NCBI RefSeq assembly: GCF_000716535.1
Contig: NZ_JNWV01000023.1
Coordinates: forward strand, 62,001 to 126,000
Reading direction: 5' to 3'
DNA from: Streptomyces flaveolus
GTDB taxonomy: Bacteria > Actinomycetota > Actinomycetes > Streptomycetales > Streptomycetaceae
Length of the DNA: 64,000 nucleotides
Shown here: positions 52,297 through 60,051 of the stretch, one piece after another
How positions within the stretch are numbered: the stretch's first letter is position 1
How the letters are laid out: each line of letters begins with the position of its first letter
Made by a program: the position numbers and the translations under genes
The notes under the pieces: generated by a model
Databases searched by the model: none
What the model was told of the DNA's origin: nothing
What the model saw: only the letters and a program-made list of their open reading frames with translations

Positions 52297-54501
52297 TCAC
52301 GAGCCGCCGTTCACGGGCGTGTTGAGGGTTCGAGCGAGGCCCTGGATGCTCGCGTCCACGCTTCGCAGGTGCCGCAGCGCCCGCAGCGTCGCGATGGCGT
52401 CCTCGGCACGTTCCCCGCTCTCCCCCACTCGCGGCTGGACGGCGCTCCCGGAGCCGCGTTCCGGCGGGGCACCGTCGGCCGCTTGGCCGATCAGGGCGGC
52501 GAGGTTACGGCCGATGCGGCGGGCCTCCTCCTCGACGCGCGGATCGGCGCCGATGTGGACACCGGCCGGCGCCAGTTCGTCGGCGGTGGCCAGACCGCGG
52601 GTGTGGAAGGCGGCTGTCTCCAGCAGCCCCAGCACCGCGAGCGCGGTGCGCCGCCGGGACCTGAAGGGGCTGGCCGGGGTGATCAGCGGCTGCATCGCGA
52701 CGCGGAGGTCGTCCAACGCCGAGTCCAGCGCGCGGGCCGGACCGAGCAGGCTCCCGCCGGGTCCGCCGTACAACCGGGCCAGCGACTGGGTGAGCACCAC
52801 GTGCAGCCGCTCCAGGACCTCGCGCAGCAAGCGGTCCGTGTGTCGACGGGTGCCCACCGGCAGCACGAGCGCCGCGGCGGCCAGCCCGCAGGCGATTCCC
52901 AGAGCGGTCTCCTCGATCCGCACCACCAGCACGCCCGGGGTCAGGGCGTGGAGCAGCGTGTAGAGCATGCCGATCATCGTGGTGACGAAGAAGGACATCA
53001 GCGTGTAGGACACCGCGGTCGTGTAGTACATCCCGAACACGCTGAGGATCGCCAAGGCGAAGGCCGGCCAGGGGGCGTCGCCGATCAGGGCCGCGAGGGC
53101 GAGGCCGGCGACCACGCCCGCCACCGTGCCGACCAGCCGCCGGTACCCCCTGACCAGGACGTCACCCGTCGAGGCGGTGCTGATGTAGACCACCCAGCAT
53201 GTGAACACGGCCCAGTACCAGCGCTGCGGCGACAGCAGCTCGCCGCCGACGATCGCCAGCGCCGATCCGGTGGCGACCTGGAGGGCGGTCCTTGTGGTGG
53301 GACGGACGCCCGCGCCCACCTGCCCCGGCACGGCGTCGACCGCCGGTCCAGGCTCCGCGTTCATGCGCCCGGAGGGCGTCGAGGTGCGTCCGGCGGCGTC
53401 CGGGCGCGGGCGGCGCAGGGCACGGGCCAACTCCGAGGAGCACCGGAAGGCGTCCCGCATCGCCGGGGACACGTCGGGCGAACGCTCGTCGTCGCCGCGC
53501 AGGCCGAGCAGCCGGTGGCACACGTCGCCGGTGTCGGCGCCGGCCGGCAGCGGCCCGGAGGTGACGGCCAAGCGCAGCGCACGAAGCTCTGCGATGAGGG
53601 TGGGCAGCACCTCCGCGTCGCGGGCGGCGAGGGCGGATCCGATGAGGGGGAGCTTCGCCCGGTGCCGGGTCAGGGTGTCGATGTCGGCACCAGGCCACAA
53701 GAGCCGCAGCACGGTGATGGCCAGCCGCTCCACCGCCGTCTCCGCCTGCGCCACGCTGTGCTGGAGGGTCGCGTCGGTGCGACGGTCGGGCGCGCCGGTT
53801 CCCAGTCGGCGTTGAATCAGCAACGCGCCGGCGTGCAGACGGGCGGTTCGCCGGCGCAGGTCGTCGACCGCCCGCTCGGCCCGCGGTGCCTCCGGGCCGC
53901 CCTCGGCCACCTCGATCAGCGCGTCCAGCACCAGCGCCAGCCGCAGCCGGAAGGCCCGGTCCAGCTTCGTCGGCGTCCGCTCCGGCGGTGAACGCAGAAC
54001 GGCGAACCGGACCAGCGCCGAGCTGCCGAAGGCCACCGTCACGGCGAGGACCAGCTGCGGCAACTGCTCCACCCGGGTGCCGACGAACTGGGTCACGAAG
54101 AAGAGCTGGAAGGCGAAAACGCCCAGCGTGGTCGCGCGCGGGCCCAGCCGCCGGATGTAGATGGCGGCGAAGATCAGCAGGACGAACACCACGTCCGCGA
54201 CGACCCGGTACGGCGTCAGCGTGCTCCCGACAGCCACGATCGCCAGTGAGACGGGCACTCCGGCCGCGAGGGTGAGCGCCTGGTCGCGTGGGCGGGGTTC
54301 GGTGACCGCGACCGTGCTGACCATCGCCGTGAGGGCGCCTGTCACGAGGATCGGCACCGGGGCGTGCGGCACGGCGAGGACGCCGAGGGTCAGCAGGACC
54401 GCGCAGACCGTGCTCAGCGCTGACAGCAGCCGGATCAGTCCGGGATCGGATGCCACGAACCGTTCCCGGAAGCCCGCCCATCCCGGCCGTCCTCGCTCCA
54501 T
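52297..54501 (-). CDS. FUSC family protein (aromatic-acid exporter-like)
   Basis: A 734-residue inner-membrane protein with two blocks of transmembrane helices (about 20-170 and 395-560) separated by long cytoplasmic helical regions, the arrangement of fusaric-acid-resistance/AaeB proteins. The second block includes RTALQVATGSALAIVGGELLSPQRWYWAVFTCWVV and GYRRLVGTVAGVVAGLAL, which is the hallmark FUSC pattern. These proteins export aromatic carboxylates. The ATG at 54501 follows GAAGGAG. It lies 38 bp after the isochorismatase-like gene on the same strand; both should be controlled from the operator at 55223. Confidence 0.9.
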   Translation of the reverse strand: MERGRPGWAGFRERFVASDPGLIRLLSALSTVCAVLLTLGVLAVPHAPVPILVTGALTAMVSTVAVTEPRPRDQALTLAAGVPVSLAIVAVGSTLTPYRVVADVVFVLLIFAAIYIRRLGPRATTLGVFAFQLFFVTQFVGTRVEQLPQLVLAVTVAFGSSALVRFAVLRSPPERTPTKLDRAFRLRLALVLDALIEVAEGGPEAPRAERAVDDLRRRTARLHAGALLIQRRLGTGAPDRRTDATLQHSVAQAETAVERLAITVLRLLWPGADIDTLTRHRAKLPLIGSALAARDAEVLPTLIAELRALRLAVTSGPLPAGADTGDVCHRLLGLRGDDERSPDVSPAMRDAFRCSSELARALRRPRPDAAGRTSTPSGRMNAEPGPAVDAVPGQVGAGVRPTTRTALQVATGSALAIVGGELLSPQRWYWAVFTCWVVYISTASTGDVLVRGYRRLVGTVAGVVAGLALAALIGDAPWPAFALAILSVFGMYYTTAVSYTLMSFFVTTMIGMLYTLLHALTPGVLVVRIEETALGIACGLAAAALVLPVGTRRHTDRLLREVLERLHVVLTQSLARLYGGPGGSLLGPARALDSALDDLRVAMQPLITPASPFRSRRRTALAVLGLLETAAFHTRGLATADELAPAGVHIGADPRVEEEARRIGRNLAALIGQAADGAPPERGSGSAVQPRVGESGERAEDAIATLRALRHLRSVDASIQGLARTLNTPVNGGS

Positions 54502-54539
54502 GACCCGCTGCTCCTTCACACCCGGGCGATCAGGCAGCG

Positions 54540-55169
54540 TTACGCCGGCGCCTTGTCGAGCGAGGCCAGGAAGTCGGCCACGCTGACCACGCTGTGGGAG
54601 ACCATGTTCAGTCCCCGCATCATCGCCTGGTAGGTGACCAGGCCACCGGGCGCGGCGATCGCGTCGGTGAAGGTCGTGACGTGGTAGGCGCGTTCCATGG
54701 CCGTGCGGGCCGTCGACTCGACGGCCATGATCCCGGAAACCCCGGCGATGGCCAGGTACTCGACGTTGCGGTGCCGCAACTGGAAGTCCAGGTCGGTGTG
54801 GTGGAAGACGTCGAGGCCCTTGTGGGGCGCGAGGACCACGTCGCCCGGCTGGGGTGCCAGGTCCTCGTGGAACTGGGTGTTCCAGGTTCCGGCCTCGAAC
54901 AGCCGGTTGTCGAACATCTGCCGGTGGATTCCGGAGACGTGCTTCCACGACGAGTAGTCGGCGTCGGTGTAGGCGGTCGTCGAGTAGAAGAGGGGGATGT
55001 TCCCGTGCCGCCGCACCCCGGCGATGAGCTCCTTCAGGTGCTCGATCGTGCCCAGCCGTTCGTACTCCGGGGCGTAGATCGAGTAGGCCTTGCCGTCCTC
55101 GGAGAAGTTCTCGTTGACCGGGTCGACGAGAAGCAGCCCCACTCGACCGCGTTCGTAGTCACTTGCCAT
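54540..55169 (-). CDS. Isochorismatase-family hydrolase lacking the catalytic cysteine
   Basis: A 209-residue protein of the isochorismatase superfamily. The acidic residue is Asp16 (LLLVDPVNENF) and the conserved lysine is Lys117 (APHKGLDVFHHTDLDFQLR). In the GV..(N/x)xCVxST segment the sequence is GVSGIMAVESTART, so Ala149 replaces the nucleophilic cysteine. Amidohydrolases of this superfamily need that cysteine, whereas true isochorismatases (PhzD, EntB) work without it by acid catalysis on a vinyl ether. The ATG at 55169 follows GGAGG. It leads the operon with the FUSC exporter and has an operator 54 bp upstream. Confidence 0.88.
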   Translation of the reverse strand: MASDYERGRVGLLLVDPVNENFSEDGKAYSIYAPEYERLGTIEHLKELIAGVRRHGNIPLFYSTTAYTDADYSSWKHVSGIHRQMFDNRLFEAGTWNTQFHEDLAPQPGDVVLAPHKGLDVFHHTDLDFQLRHRNVEYLAIAGVSGIMAVESTARTAMERAYHVTTFTDAIAAPGGLVTYQAMMRGLNMVSHSVVSVADFLASLDKAPA

Positions 55170-55646
55170 GACCGTCCTCCGCCATAGAAGTGTCGGCAGC
55201 CGGTTCACCGGCACCAACTTTCGTTACGAGCAATGACTGTAACGTAATTCCTCTCGTACGTCACCCCCCCCCCGCAGCCCGGTCGCCCGCGTGCCGCGCA
55301 TCGAGTCGGGTACGGAGCTGATGCCGGGGACCTCGACGCACACCCCGCCGCTCCACCGCCGTCCACGGTCACGGGCACGACGTGGTGACGTACGACCGTC
55401 ACGTCCCGCTCCTCACCGACGAGCCGGATCACGTCCCGCACGCGCGTGGCGGAGCCGCATGTCGGACACAGCCCCGCGCCCCCGGGCCTGACGCACCGCG
55501 CCCTGGCCATCGGCCACCCCGCGGCGATCAAACTCCGATTTCCTTTGGCCTCGACGCACCTGTCGTCCCCGCCCGGGAACCCCAGTCGGCTGAACCCGGG
55601 GAAACTCGGTAGCCCTGCGGGGCCGGCTCCGCATACGTTCGGCCGC
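55170..55646. other. Divergent promoter region with operator and C10 tract
   Basis: A 477-bp gap between the isochorismatase-like operon and a methyltransferase. It holds operator copy 2 and a run of ten C at 55264-55273. On the minus strand a frame with a CPTC motif (LCPTCGSATRVRDVIRLVGEERDVTVVRHHVVPVTVDGG) is open across about 55340-55500 and could be a decayed zinc-ribbon gene; support is weak. Confidence 0.35.
55223..55243. promoter_or_regulatory. Operator copy 2 upstream of isochorismatase/FUSC operon
   Basis: GTTAC (55223-55227) and GTAAC (55239-55243) are exact inverted arms. The site shares TTAC at its left and TGACTGTAA at its right with operator copy 1 at the same 21-bp length. It lies 54 bp before the isochorismatase-like start. 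The agreement of two sites in front of unlinked transcripts beside one TetR gene makes a shared repressor likely. Confidence 0.7.
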
Positions 55647-56372
55647 ATGGCCGACGAATGCTTCGCGCATCCACGACTCGCCGCGATCTACGATCCGCTC
55701 GACACCGACCGCAGCGATCTCGATGCCTACCTCCGGATCGTGGCAGAGGTCGGGGCGCGCCGAGTTCTGGACATCGGCTGTGGCACAGGGGTGTTCGCCC
55801 TTCTCCTGGCCGACCGCGAGATCGACGTCGTCGGCATCGATCCCGCCCGGGCATCCGTCGACGTCGCCCGGGCCAAACCGGGCGGTGACCGAGTTCGCTG
55901 GATCCGCGGTGACGCGACAGCCCTCCCGCCGTTGCGGGCCGACCTGGCGACGATGACAGCGAACGTCGCTCAAGCGATCGTCGATCCGCACGCATGGCAG
56001 AAGACGCTGCGGGGAGCCTACGAAGCGCTGCGGCCCGGCGGGCACCTGGTCTTCGAGACACGTGATCCGGCCAAACGCGCCTGGGAGAAGTGGACCCGCG
56101 AGAACTCCTACCGCGTGACGGAGGTCCCGGGTGTCGGCCCCGTCGAGAACTGGGTCGAGCTGATCGAGGTGAGCCTGCCTCTCGTGACCTTCCGCTGGAC
56201 CTACGTCTTCGCGGCGGACGGGCAGGTGCTGACGTCGGATTCGACCCTGCGCTTCCGAGATCGGGAAGAGGTCGAGACGGACCTGGTCGCACACGGCTAC
56301 GTGGTGCAAGACGTGCGCGATGCACCCGACCGGCCAGGCAAGGAGTTCGTCTTCCTGGCACGACGCCCCTGA
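55647..56372 (+). CDS. Class I SAM-dependent methyltransferase
   Basis: A 241-residue methyltransferase with SAM motif I VLDIGCGTGVFALLLADRE (40-58), VVGIDPARASVDVARAK and IRGDATALPPLRADLATMTANVAQAIVD. The post-core LRPGGHLVFETRDP is typical. N-terminal FAHPRLAAIYDPLDTDRSDLDAYL is a common start of a Streptomyces group with no known substrate. The ATG at 55647 is 7 nt after TACGTT and probably leaderless. Confidence 0.92.
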   Translation: MADECFAHPRLAAIYDPLDTDRSDLDAYLRIVAEVGARRVLDIGCGTGVFALLLADREIDVVGIDPARASVDVARAKPGGDRVRWIRGDATALPPLRADLATMTANVAQAIVDPHAWQKTLRGAYEALRPGGHLVFETRDPAKRAWEKWTRENSYRVTEVPGVGPVENWVELIEVSLPLVTFRWTYVFAADGQVLTSDSTLRFRDREEVETDLVAHGYVVQDVRDAPDRPGKEFVFLARRP

Positions 56373-56404
56373 TCCCCAGTGATCCACCGCCATTCGACAC
56401 CGCG

Positions 56405-56589
56405 ATGACACACGCTCGTCGCGTCGACCTTGCCTCAGGGGCAGACCTGGCCCTTCTCGACGCGGCACCCGAGGTGCCGGCCATCACTCGTGGGCGCGCT
56501 CCCTTCCCCAACGTTCAGTGCGGGCAGGCCGATCTGTTCGCCTGGCAGCCGCCGCGGCGCTACGACACGGTGTACTTCGGCATCGCACA
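56405..56589 (+). pseudogene. Internal fragment of a second SAM-dependent methyltransferase
   Basis: About 60 residues read like the middle of a methyltransferase: DLALLDAAPEVPAITRGRAPFPNVQCGQADLFAWQPPRRYDTVYFGIA. This matches the pattern in which motif II is followed by a Q/ADLFxW turn and the acceptor-side YDxVxFGF segment. Neither motif I before nor the LxPGGR part after is present. It begins 33 bp after the intact methyltransferase and appears to be a relic. Confidence 0.6.
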
Positions 56590-56663
56590 ACCGTCCTCTG
56601 ACCGCACGTCGAAGACGACGTGTCCGGGTGGGCAGCGACGCACTACAGGAGCCCGGCACCTGC

Positions 56664-57440
56664 TCACACCGTCTGGGCGGTGGGAAGGATGGTGATCTCG
56701 GTGAGGTTCACATGGCGGGGAACGGCGGCCATGAAGGCCACGGTCTCGGCCACGTCGGCGCCCTGGAGAACGTCGATGTCGCGGATGAGGTCGGCCATCA
56801 GCTTGGAGGCGTCCGGGTCGGTCACGTGGTCGGGCAGCTCGGTGTCGACCATGCCGGGCTCGATGGTGGCGACGCGGACCATCTTGCGGCCCAGTTCGAC
56901 GCGGAGCAGGCGCGTGAGGTGGCTGATGTAGGCCTTGGTGCCGGAGTAGACGGAGAACTTCTCCAGGATCCGGGTCGCCGCGATGGAGGAGGTGTTGATC
57001 AGGTCGGAGGGTCTGCCTTCGTCGGCGGCGCCGGTGAGGTGGGGCAGGAAGGCGGCGATGACGTTCATCAAACCGGTGATGTTGAGGTCGATCTGGCGCT
57101 GCCAGTCGTCGACCTTGAGCTCCTCGATGCCCGAGATGAGCTGGACGCCGGCGTTGTTGAACACCAGGTCGGCCTTGCCGAACCGGTCGGCGACCCGCGC
57201 CGCGGCCGCCTGGACGGCCTCACGGTTCGTGACGTCGACAGCGATGGCGAGGGCCGTACCGCCGCCCGCTTCGATGTTCTTCACGACACCGTCCAGGCGC
57301 TCCTTGCGCCGGGCAAGGACCACCACCGTGGCGCCGAGTTGGGCGAGTCGTTCGGCGGTGGCGGCGCCCATGCCGCTGGAGGCGCCGGATACGACGGCGA
57401 CACGATGGGCCAGAGGAGTTCCGGTGAGCAGAGCAGACAT
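56664..57440 (-). CDS. SDR family NADP-dependent oxidoreductase
   Basis: A 258-residue short-chain dehydrogenase. The cofactor motif is SGASSGMGAATAERLAQLG (18-36), followed by ARRKERL (basic residues that favour NADPH), DVTN, NNAG and the catalytic STSSIAATR...YSGTKAYISHLTR (Ser, Tyr, Lys). The ATG at 57440 is preferred over 57494, which lies inside the preceding gene. It follows the other SDR gene by 16 bp, so the two form an operon. Substrate unknown. Confidence 0.92.
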   Translation of the reverse strand: MSALLTGTPLAHRVAVVSGASSGMGAATAERLAQLGATVVVLARRKERLDGVVKNIEAGGGTALAIAVDVTNREAVQAAAARVADRFGKADLVFNNAGVQLISGIEELKVDDWQRQIDLNITGLMNVIAAFLPHLTGAADEGRPSDLINTSSIAATRILEKFSVYSGTKAYISHLTRLLRVELGRKMVRVATIEPGMVDTELPDHVTDPDASKLMADLIRDIDVLQGADVAETVAFMAAVPRHVNLTEITILPTAQTV

Positions 57441-57456
57441 CAGGAAGACCTCGTTC

Positions 57457-58293
57457 TCAGGCGTCGTCGTGACCGGTGGCGGCGGACTTCTCACGCCACG
57501 GTTCCAGGTCGTCGCGGATCTGCTGGATCTTGACCTCGAGACGCTCGATCGTGTCCCGGCCCAGGTAGAGGTGGGTGGGCAGCTTCTCGCCGGAGGCCAC
57601 CTCGACGATCAGGGCCGCGCCCTTGACCGGGTCGCCGAGCTGAGCGTGGTTGGCCTCGTCGATCCAGTCGAGTGTCATGTGCGCGGGGGTGCCGTCGTAA
57701 TCGGCGATGCGGTTCGCGGCGACCGACAGGGAACTGGCGTCGAGGAAATCGGTGCGGAACACGCCCGGCTCGACCACCATCGACTGGATGCCGAACGGCG
57801 CCATCTCGGCCGACAGCGCTTCGCTGATGCCGGCGACGGCGAACTTCGATGCCGAGTACAGGCTGACCCCGGGCTCGCCCTCGAAGCCGGAGCGGGACCC
57901 GATGTGCACCAGCTTGCCCGCGCCCTGCTCGCGCATGAGGGGAAGGACGGCGCGGGTGACGTTGATGAGGCCGAATACGTTCAGGTCGAACAAGGAACGG
58001 GCTTCGGCGTCGGTGATCTCTTCCAGCGCCCCCAGCAGGCCGCGGCCGGCGTTGTTGACCAGGACGTCGATACCGCCGAACTCGTCGACGGCCGCCTGGA
58101 CGGCCTGCGGGATGCCGAGGTCGTCCGTGACGTCGAGTGCGACCGCGAGGACGTTCTCGGAGTTCTTCAAGTCCTCCGGAACGCGCTCCGGATTTCGGAC
58201 GGCGAGGACGGCGTTGTTTCCCGCCGCCACGGCGGATCGAGCGATTTCCGCGCCGAGTCCCCGGGAAGCGCCGGTGATGAACCAAGTAGCCAT
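57457..58293 (-). CDS. SDR family oxidoreductase
   Basis: A 278-residue short-chain dehydrogenase with the classical TGASRGLGAEIARSAVAAG (7-25), AVRNPERV, DVTD, NNAGRGLLGALEEI and the active site SRSGFEGEPGVSLYSASKFAVAGISEAL. The C-terminal extension (about 235-278) is rich in charged residues. The ATG at 58293 is preceded by GAGAGGAAATCC. It is the first gene of a two-gene SDR operon divergent from an XRE regulator. Confidence 0.93.
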   Translation of the reverse strand: MATWFITGASRGLGAEIARSAVAAGNNAVLAVRNPERVPEDLKNSENVLAVALDVTDDLGIPQAVQAAVDEFGGIDVLVNNAGRGLLGALEEITDAEARSLFDLNVFGLINVTRAVLPLMREQGAGKLVHIGSRSGFEGEPGVSLYSASKFAVAGISEALSAEMAPFGIQSMVVEPGVFRTDFLDASSLSVAANRIADYDGTPAHMTLDWIDEANHAQLGDPVKGAALIVEVASGEKLPTHLYLGRDTIERLEVKIQQIRDDLEPWREKSAATGHDDA

Positions 58294-58519
58294 GAGAGGA
58301 AATCCTCTTTCGTTGCTTCCCCGTTTCCGGGGGTTTTCTGCTTACGAATTCAGTGTGCTCTCTGATCCGTCGCCGCATGAAGGCCGCGCTCTTCCTGGGA
58401 GTACTGCACCCAGGAAACCCCCGGCAGGGGCGCGCCCACTACGGAGGTACGGAGGCACCAGGGTGTACTCAGGGGCCCACAGCGCCCGGAGGCCGCTGAT
58501 GCAAAGACCGGAAGGCGAC

Positions 58520-58539
58520 TAGTCTTACTGACATGACTA
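58520..58539. promoter_or_regulatory. Inverted repeat spanning the start of the XRE gene
   Basis: TAGTC (58520-58524) and GACTA (58535-58539) are inverted copies 10 bp apart, covering the TAGTCT box and the start codon of the XRE gene. Regulators of this type commonly bind such sites in the SDR-XRE intergenic region, so autoregulation and control of the SDR operon are plausible. Confidence 0.5.
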
Positions 58540-59408
58540 ACGGGACGCCGTTGGGTGATTTCCTCCGAGCCCGCCGAGAGGCCCTGAAGCCGCATGACGT
58601 CGGTCTGCCTGAGCAAGGACGTCGTCGGGTCCCGGGGCTGCGCAGGGAAGAGGTCGCGCTGCTGGCCGGGGTCAGTTCCGACTACTACATCAGGCTGGAG
58701 CAGGGACGTGAGCGCAGCCCGTCCCCGCAGGTCGTCGAGGCCGTGGCGCAGGCGCTGAACCTGAACGAGGAGGCCACCGACCATCTCCATCGGTTGTGCC
58801 TCGCCGCTTCGCAGCGGCAGCGCCGCTGGGGCAGCCAGGAGCAGGTCAGCCGGCAGTTGCTGGAGCTGCTGGACGGCTGGGAGCACACTCCCGCCTTCGT
58901 ACTGGGTCCGGCCCTCGACGTACTGGCGGGCAACTCCATGGCCCGGGTCCTGCACGCGGGGTTCGACCAGTTCGACAACCTCGCGCGGATGGTTTTCGCC
59001 GACCCGGCGGGACGCGACTTCTATCAGGAATGGGAGCGGGCCGCGCACTCCTGCGTCGCCGAGATCCGTGCCGCCTACGGTTACGATCCCGACTCGGAGA
59101 GGATCGCCGAGGTGGTCGACGAACTGTCCCTTCTCAGCGAGGAGTTCGCCCGGATCTGGCAGATGCACGAGGTGAAGAGCAAGTCCCAGGAGGGCAAGCA
59201 CCTCAGGCATCCCCAGGTCGGCGACCTGCACATCAAGTCGGCGGCGTTCACCGTGAACGGTGCTCCGCATCAGCAGTTGGTCGTCTACCAGGCCGAGCCT
59301 GCCAGTCCGACAGCCGCCGCCTTCGAAAGACTGCGGGACATGGCCGCGACCTCCCAGCGGGCCCCGGCTGCTGAGCCCCGGACCGATCCCGCGGTCAGCG
59401 AGTTGTAG
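58533..59408 (+). CDS. XRE family regulator with MmyB-like ligand domain
   Basis: A 291-residue regulator. The N-terminal HTH (about 8-85) reads LGDFLRARREALKPHDVGLP...RRVPGLRREEVALLAGVSSDYYIRLEQGRERSPSPQV. The C-terminal part (about 105-275) is the MmyB-like domain (PAFVLGPALDVLAGNSMARVL, NLARMVFADPAGRDFYQEW), known to bind fatty acids or similar ligands in related proteins. A TAGTCT box ends 7 nt before the ATG, so it is probably leaderless. It is divergent from the SDR operon and likely controls it. Confidence 0.92.
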   Translation: MTNGTPLGDFLRARREALKPHDVGLPEQGRRRVPGLRREEVALLAGVSSDYYIRLEQGRERSPSPQVVEAVAQALNLNEEATDHLHRLCLAASQRQRRWGSQEQVSRQLLELLDGWEHTPAFVLGPALDVLAGNSMARVLHAGFDQFDNLARMVFADPAGRDFYQEWERAAHSCVAEIRAAYGYDPDSERIAEVVDELSLLSEEFARIWQMHEVKSKSQEGKHLRHPQVGDLHIKSAAFTVNGAPHQQLVVYQAEPASPTAAAFERLRDMAATSQRAPAAEPRTDPAVSEL

Positions 59409-59538
59409 CCGTGACCCGGCGGCGGTCGTCGCCGAGCACGGCCGAAGGCGTCCCGCTCGTACGGGGACAGGGTGGGTGCGGGACACCCAGGAAATCCGTG
59501 GCCTGGTTGTCGCTCGCCCCACAGGCGACCGTGGAGGC

Positions 59539-59823
59539 ATGAACACCCATCCACCCCACCCCTTTGTCGGCATGTGGGTCACCGCCGACGGTCACATTCG
59601 GCAAGAACTCCTGCCGACCGGCCGCTACGACGAAGCCCGAGGCAACCGCAAGAGCGCCTACACCGGCAGCTACACCGTCACCGGTAACCACATCGACTAC
59701 GTAGACGACACCGGCTTCACCGCCACGGGCGACGTCCGCGACGGCGTCCTCTACCACGAACACCTCGTCCTCTACCGGGAGAACAGCAGCCCAGCCTGCG
59801 ATCAGCACGATGTGAGCCCCTGA
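59539..59823 (+). CDS. Atu4866-family small protein
   Basis: A 94-residue protein matching the Atu4866 family over its length: FVGMWVTADGHIRQELLPTGRYDEARG, then YTGSYTVTGNHIDYVDDTGFTATGDVRDGVLYHEHLVLYRE. This forms a small beta-barrel of unknown function, often found near SDR and MmyB-type regulator genes. The ATG at 59539 follows GGAGG with short spacing. It lies 130 bp after the XRE gene on the same strand and may belong to the same regulon. Confidence 0.82.
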   Translation: MNTHPPHPFVGMWVTADGHIRQELLPTGRYDEARGNRKSAYTGSYTVTGNHIDYVDDTGFTATGDVRDGVLYHEHLVLYRENSSPACDQHDVSP

Positions 59824-59825
59824 AG

Positions 59826-60008
59826 ACTGCGTCGGTGTCCCTTCGCGTTGGTCGCGTTGACATCTGACGGCGTGTCGTATGCCTGGTGGTAGCAGGGTCG
59901 AGCACCGCCCGCCGGGGTTCCGGCGGCGATGAAGGGCGAGTGGTCGGACCGGCCGTCGAGCACGAGTCCCACGTTGTAGACCTGCCGCGGGAATTCGAGG
60001 GGCCGGTC
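59826..60008 (-). pseudogene. Fragment of an M28 family aminopeptidase
   Basis: The minus strand reads FPRQVYNVGLVLDGRSDHSPFIAAGTPAGG, then directly PCYHQAYDTPSDVNATNAKGH. Streptomyces aminopeptidases have DGRSDYGPFIAAGIPAGG, then a segment of about 15 residues (LFTGAE...), then PCYHQACDT. Thus only the C-terminal zinc-site part survives, with an internal deletion. It is non-functional. Confidence 0.65.
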
Positions 60009-60051
60009 AGCGGAAGCCCCGCCCGCGGAATGGGCCGAGGCTGTCCGTTCT

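Noticed and set aside
55340..55500. Possible zinc-ribbon gene on the minus strand
   Set aside because: Only a CPTC motif and a short plausible stretch; no supported start or stop and no known family, so it is mentioned only as part of the gap.
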